This document shows positions 14,352 to 16,511 of a stretch of DNA of 16,511 nucleotides, in pieces. Source of the stretch: Candidatus Heimdallarchaeota archaeon (lineage in GTDB: Archaea; Asgardarchaeota; Heimdallarchaeia; Heimdallarchaeales; Kariarchaeaceae); the NCBI GenBank assembly GCA_021399405.1, contig JAAFKL010000439.1:1-16511 (forward strand), written 5' to 3'. Within the stretch, counting starts at the first letter, position 1; the number at the start of each line of letters is the position of its first letter. The notes beneath the pieces were generated by a model that was given only the letters and a program-made list of their open reading frames with translations, had not been told where the DNA came from and ran no database searches. A program made the translations under genes and the position numbers.

Positions 14352-15857
14352 TTGATCAATTCATCAGGAACAGATTTTGATATTTTTTATAAAAAATATG
14401 ATATCACAACACAGGTTTGGGGCACTCTTGAAGTAATCTCAACGGAAAGTACTAGTGATTCGAGATCACCGGATATCGTAATTGATTCTGCTGATAACCT
14501 TCATGTTGTGTGGACCGATTCAACCAATTACAACAGTTCAGGTGTAGATGGTGATATTTTTTACAAAATGTTTGATGATGCAACAAAAAAATGGTCTTCA
14601 ACTGAGGTAGTTTCTACTGAAAGTACTGATTTCTCCTCCGCCCCGTCAATTGCAATTGATTCAGAGTATAATATTTACGTCGCATGGGTTGATAGTACTG
14701 ATTTCGAGAGTGCTGGGACTGATCTTGATATTTTCTATAAAGAATATAATGAAACATCAAATCTATGGTCATCAACTGAAGTATTGTCGACTGAAAGCAT
14801 ATCTAATTCTTTTGGCCCTACAATTATTTCTGATTCAGAGGATAATATACACATTGTATGGGAAGATACCACAAGCATATTTTACAAAAATTTGGATAGT
14901 GATTCACATGAGTGGAGCGTGGCAGATGAAGTTAATGTTGAAAGCACAAGTGCAGCAAACAACCCGTCTATCGCCATTGATTCAAAAGATAATCTCCATG
15001 TCGTTTATGCAGATTTCTCAGATATCCTTGGTGCAGGTCTAGATCCAGATATACACTACAAAATATATAATACAACAACTAACTTGTGGTCATTAAGTGA
15101 ATTGATTTCCACTGAGAGTACGAGGAATTCAGATCTTCCCTCAATTGCAATCGATTCGTCTGATAATATTCATGTAATGTGGCAAGATATTACCAATTAT
15201 CGCGGTGTGGGTCTAGATATTGATATTTTCTATAAAAACAAAAAGCAGTATCAATCTTCTTGGAGTGATTTATTTGTTGTTTCCCTAACTTCAGATCATT
15301 CAAGGTCAGCAGATGTTGCTGTTGATGCGTCACAACAAGTTCACGCAGTATGGAAGGACCCAACAGACTACAACAATGCAGGGTCGGACACGGACATTTT
15401 ATATACGAAATTTTCGGGAAGACCACAAGCTCCAGTACTAGAATATAGCGGACCTGAGCAGAATGATGGGATTATTTATTTAGAATGGGAGGATGTGTAT
15501 GCGGCAAATTCATACAGTGTATATCGAGACGTAAAACCAATACTCTCTACTGAGGGTTTAACCAAGATTGCAGAAACAACAGATTCATATTATGTTGATG
15601 AAATAGAAGTCAGTGATACTTATTACTATGCAATTTCAGCTAACAATGCAGTTGGAAGTGGCATATTATCAAATACAGTTTTTGTGCAAGTTGATCTCTC
15701 AAGAGCTGGTGGAACCATTTTAGTTACAATAACTGAGATGAATAATTTCACCGAAAATAAGTCTGATGATGGATTTCTTGATTATCCTATAACAGTTACA
15801 GTGATTATTTCTTCATTAACGATTGCTCTGATTGCAAAAAGAAGAAAGAAAAATTAA
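14352..15857 (+). pseudogene. Surface beta-repeat/FN3 protein, membrane-anchored, apparently 5'-truncated
   Basis: The 501-codon frame encodes six copies of a 51-58 residue repeat and the start of a seventh, of the type STEST...PSIAIDSxDNxHVVWxDxTxY...DIFYK. This resembles bladed beta-propeller (BNR/sialidase-like) repeats of archaeal exported proteins. An FN3-like domain (about 355-448) with DGIIYLEWEDV and YYYAISANNAVGSG follows. A C-terminal helix (about 479-495) ends in KRRKKN, which would anchor it in the membrane with the repeats outside. That topology needs a signal peptide, but the frame opens in the middle of a repeat at a TTG straight after an in-frame TGA (14349-14351), and only 47 bp separate it from the previous gene. 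The 5' end has therefore probably been lost, or the assembly joins wrongly here. The rest is fully open. If translated from TTG it would stay in the cytosol or insert wrongly. Confidence 0.7.
14358..15413 (+). repeat. Tandem coding repeats, unit about 58 codons
   Basis: Units: 14358-14531, 14532-14705, 14706-14873, 14874-15026, 15027-15200, 15201-15371, and a partial unit 15372-15413. Three units are exactly 58 codons (174 bp). Each has [NS]xxGxDxDIFYK, a variable Trp-containing strand, STEST, and PSIAIDSxDNxHVVW. The unit 3/unit 4 junction lacks about nine residues covering the NYxSAGxDxD part. Divergence at the DNA level shows old duplication rather than recent expansion. Confidence 0.85.
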
Positions 15858-16068
15858 TCTTGTGTAAGTAACCTACTTGGGAATGGCCTTAGCTATATTG
15901 TACCCAATATGCGTAATCGAATTTTGATGGATCAAGCTTATGCAGCAGATGTGGGAAAAAAATTCACATAATTAAATTGACTTAATTAATTAACAGATCA
16001 ATAAATATTATCGATTGCTCAGTATAAATTATCAAATATTAAAATCGGTTAATTAGTCATATATCTAC

Positions 16069-16194
16069 ATGTATAAAGAGAATTTTGTCGATCAGATGCA
16101 AGAAAAAATAACACTTTTATTGGAAAATATAGATCAATTAGAGTTAATAGCGCAATATAAGTGGTTTTTGTTTACGATTTACGATTTTTTCTAG
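16069..16194 (+). CDS. Possible small protein, 41 residues
   Basis: An ATG-started frame encoding an acidic, amphipathic N-terminal helix (residues about 1-30, with QEKITLLLENIDQLELI) and an aromatic hydrophobic end (WFLFTIYDFF). The helix has gene-like composition; the end does not, so it may be the N-terminus of a gene whose remainder was replaced by inserted DNA. No clear promoter or Shine-Dalgarno is present. No family recognised. Confidence 0.22.
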   Translation: MYKENFVDQMQEKITLLLENIDQLELIAQYKWFLFTIYDFF

Positions 16195-16280
16195 ACATTT
16201 GAGAAAATTATACAATTAACCCTTTAAAATTCCAAAATAATCAAAAGTAGCGAATACGAAAAATTAGTAAATTAAAAATA

Positions 16281-16511
16281 TTAATTCACCGAAAGTCCCC
16301 TGCTTTTGAAAAAAGCTGTCCAAACGCTAAATAAAGAATTTACTATATTTTGGATCCAATTTATTAAAATGCAAAGTGAAACTAGTTGCCATTGCGCTTT
16401 CAAACAGTTTTTCGGATAATACCATGTGAAATTTCGGAACATTTGCTTTAAAAAAACTATAATAAAAGAACCATATGTTTCACCCAAATAAAAGTATATA
16501 TTGTATACTTG
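16281..16511 (-). pseudogene. Possible transposase C-terminus, partial at window edge
   Basis: The minus-strand frame is open from the right window edge to the TAA at 16281-16283, about 76 codons. The segment CLKAQWQLVSLCILINWIQ loosely resembles the C-terminal helix of DDE transposases such as IS1182-like ones (pattern of basic residue, QW, LxCL, N). What follows (FFKSRGLSVN) does not help. The start must lie outside; a TTG at 16487 is probably not real. A 7-bp inverted repeat aagtata/tatactt at 16492-16510 lies within it. The assignment is weak; it may be an unrelated gene end or a chance frame. Confidence 0.22.

Larger units (their letters stand above)
15858..16511. other. AT-rich region of about 650 bp without a confident gene
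   Basis: It contains a small inverted repeat aagta/tactt (15866-15878) just after the surface-protein gene, a 12-bp palindrome ttaattaattaa (15982-15993), a 41-codon frame (16069-16194), a T-rich stretch with a tandem ttacgat repeat near 16171-16190, and a minus-strand frame running off the window (16281-16511). Overall it looks like degraded or mobile-element-derived DNA. Confidence 0.5.

Noticed and set aside
1..16511. tRNA or rRNA genes.
   Set aside because: No GC-rich cloverleaf-like segment or conserved rRNA stretch was seen in any intergenic gap; such genes would stand out in this composition.

Overview
This is an AT-rich, gene-dense stretch of what is most likely an archaeal genome. 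The evidence is a CheA/CheB/CheC/CheD chemosensory set, a TnpB-type transposase end, TATA-like boxes about 30 bp before several start codons, many GTG/TTG starts, a TPR protein, a zinc-ribbon membrane protein and an archaeal-style surface repeat protein. An Asgard (Heimdallarchaeia-like) or euryarchaeal origin fits, but nothing here fixes the lineage. No rRNA, tRNA or CRISPR array was seen.

Layout. (1) 1-366: C-terminal end of an IS200/IS605-type TnpB, cut by the window edge, with three consecutive RNA-capable hairpins and a possible pseudoknot that look like its omega (guide) RNA and element right end. (2) 514-1707: a LarA-family (lactate racemase-like, nickel-pincer) enzyme, tail to tail with two minus-strand genes: an unassigned zinc-finger protein (1713-2351) and a small four-helix membrane protein (2426-2875). 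(3) 3016-5722, plus strand: a DUF457/YdjM-type membrane-bound metal-dependent hydrolase with a large C-terminal extension, then a class I aminotransferase. (4) 5744-10263, minus strand: chemosensory genes read cheB, cheA, cheC, cheD. (5) 10563-13247, plus strand: a hemerythrin-like protein divergent from cheB, then a TPR protein and a short protein, nearly contiguous. (6) 13354-15857: a multi-pass membrane protein ending in a zinc ribbon, and a tandem-repeat plus FN3 plus C-terminal membrane-anchor protein that lacks any signal peptide and seems 5'-truncated. (7) 15858-16511: mostly non-coding, AT-rich, with one small ORF and a possible transposase C-terminus running off the right edge.

How the genes may work together. 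CheA would phosphorylate a CheY encoded elsewhere, CheC would dephosphorylate it, CheD would bind CheC and deamidate receptors, and CheB would demethylate receptors. No cheY, cheW, cheR, receptor or archaellum gene is in the window. The striking point is that the CheB N-terminal receiver has lost the phospho-acceptor Asp and the other catalytic receiver residues while its methylesterase triad is intact. CheA has lost the usual N-box Asp and CheD the Thr of its reported Cys-His-Thr triad. Together these suggest adaptation in this lineage is wired differently from the Bacillus/Thermotoga model. The other strong candidate for follow-up is the TnpB omega-RNA structure at the left edge.
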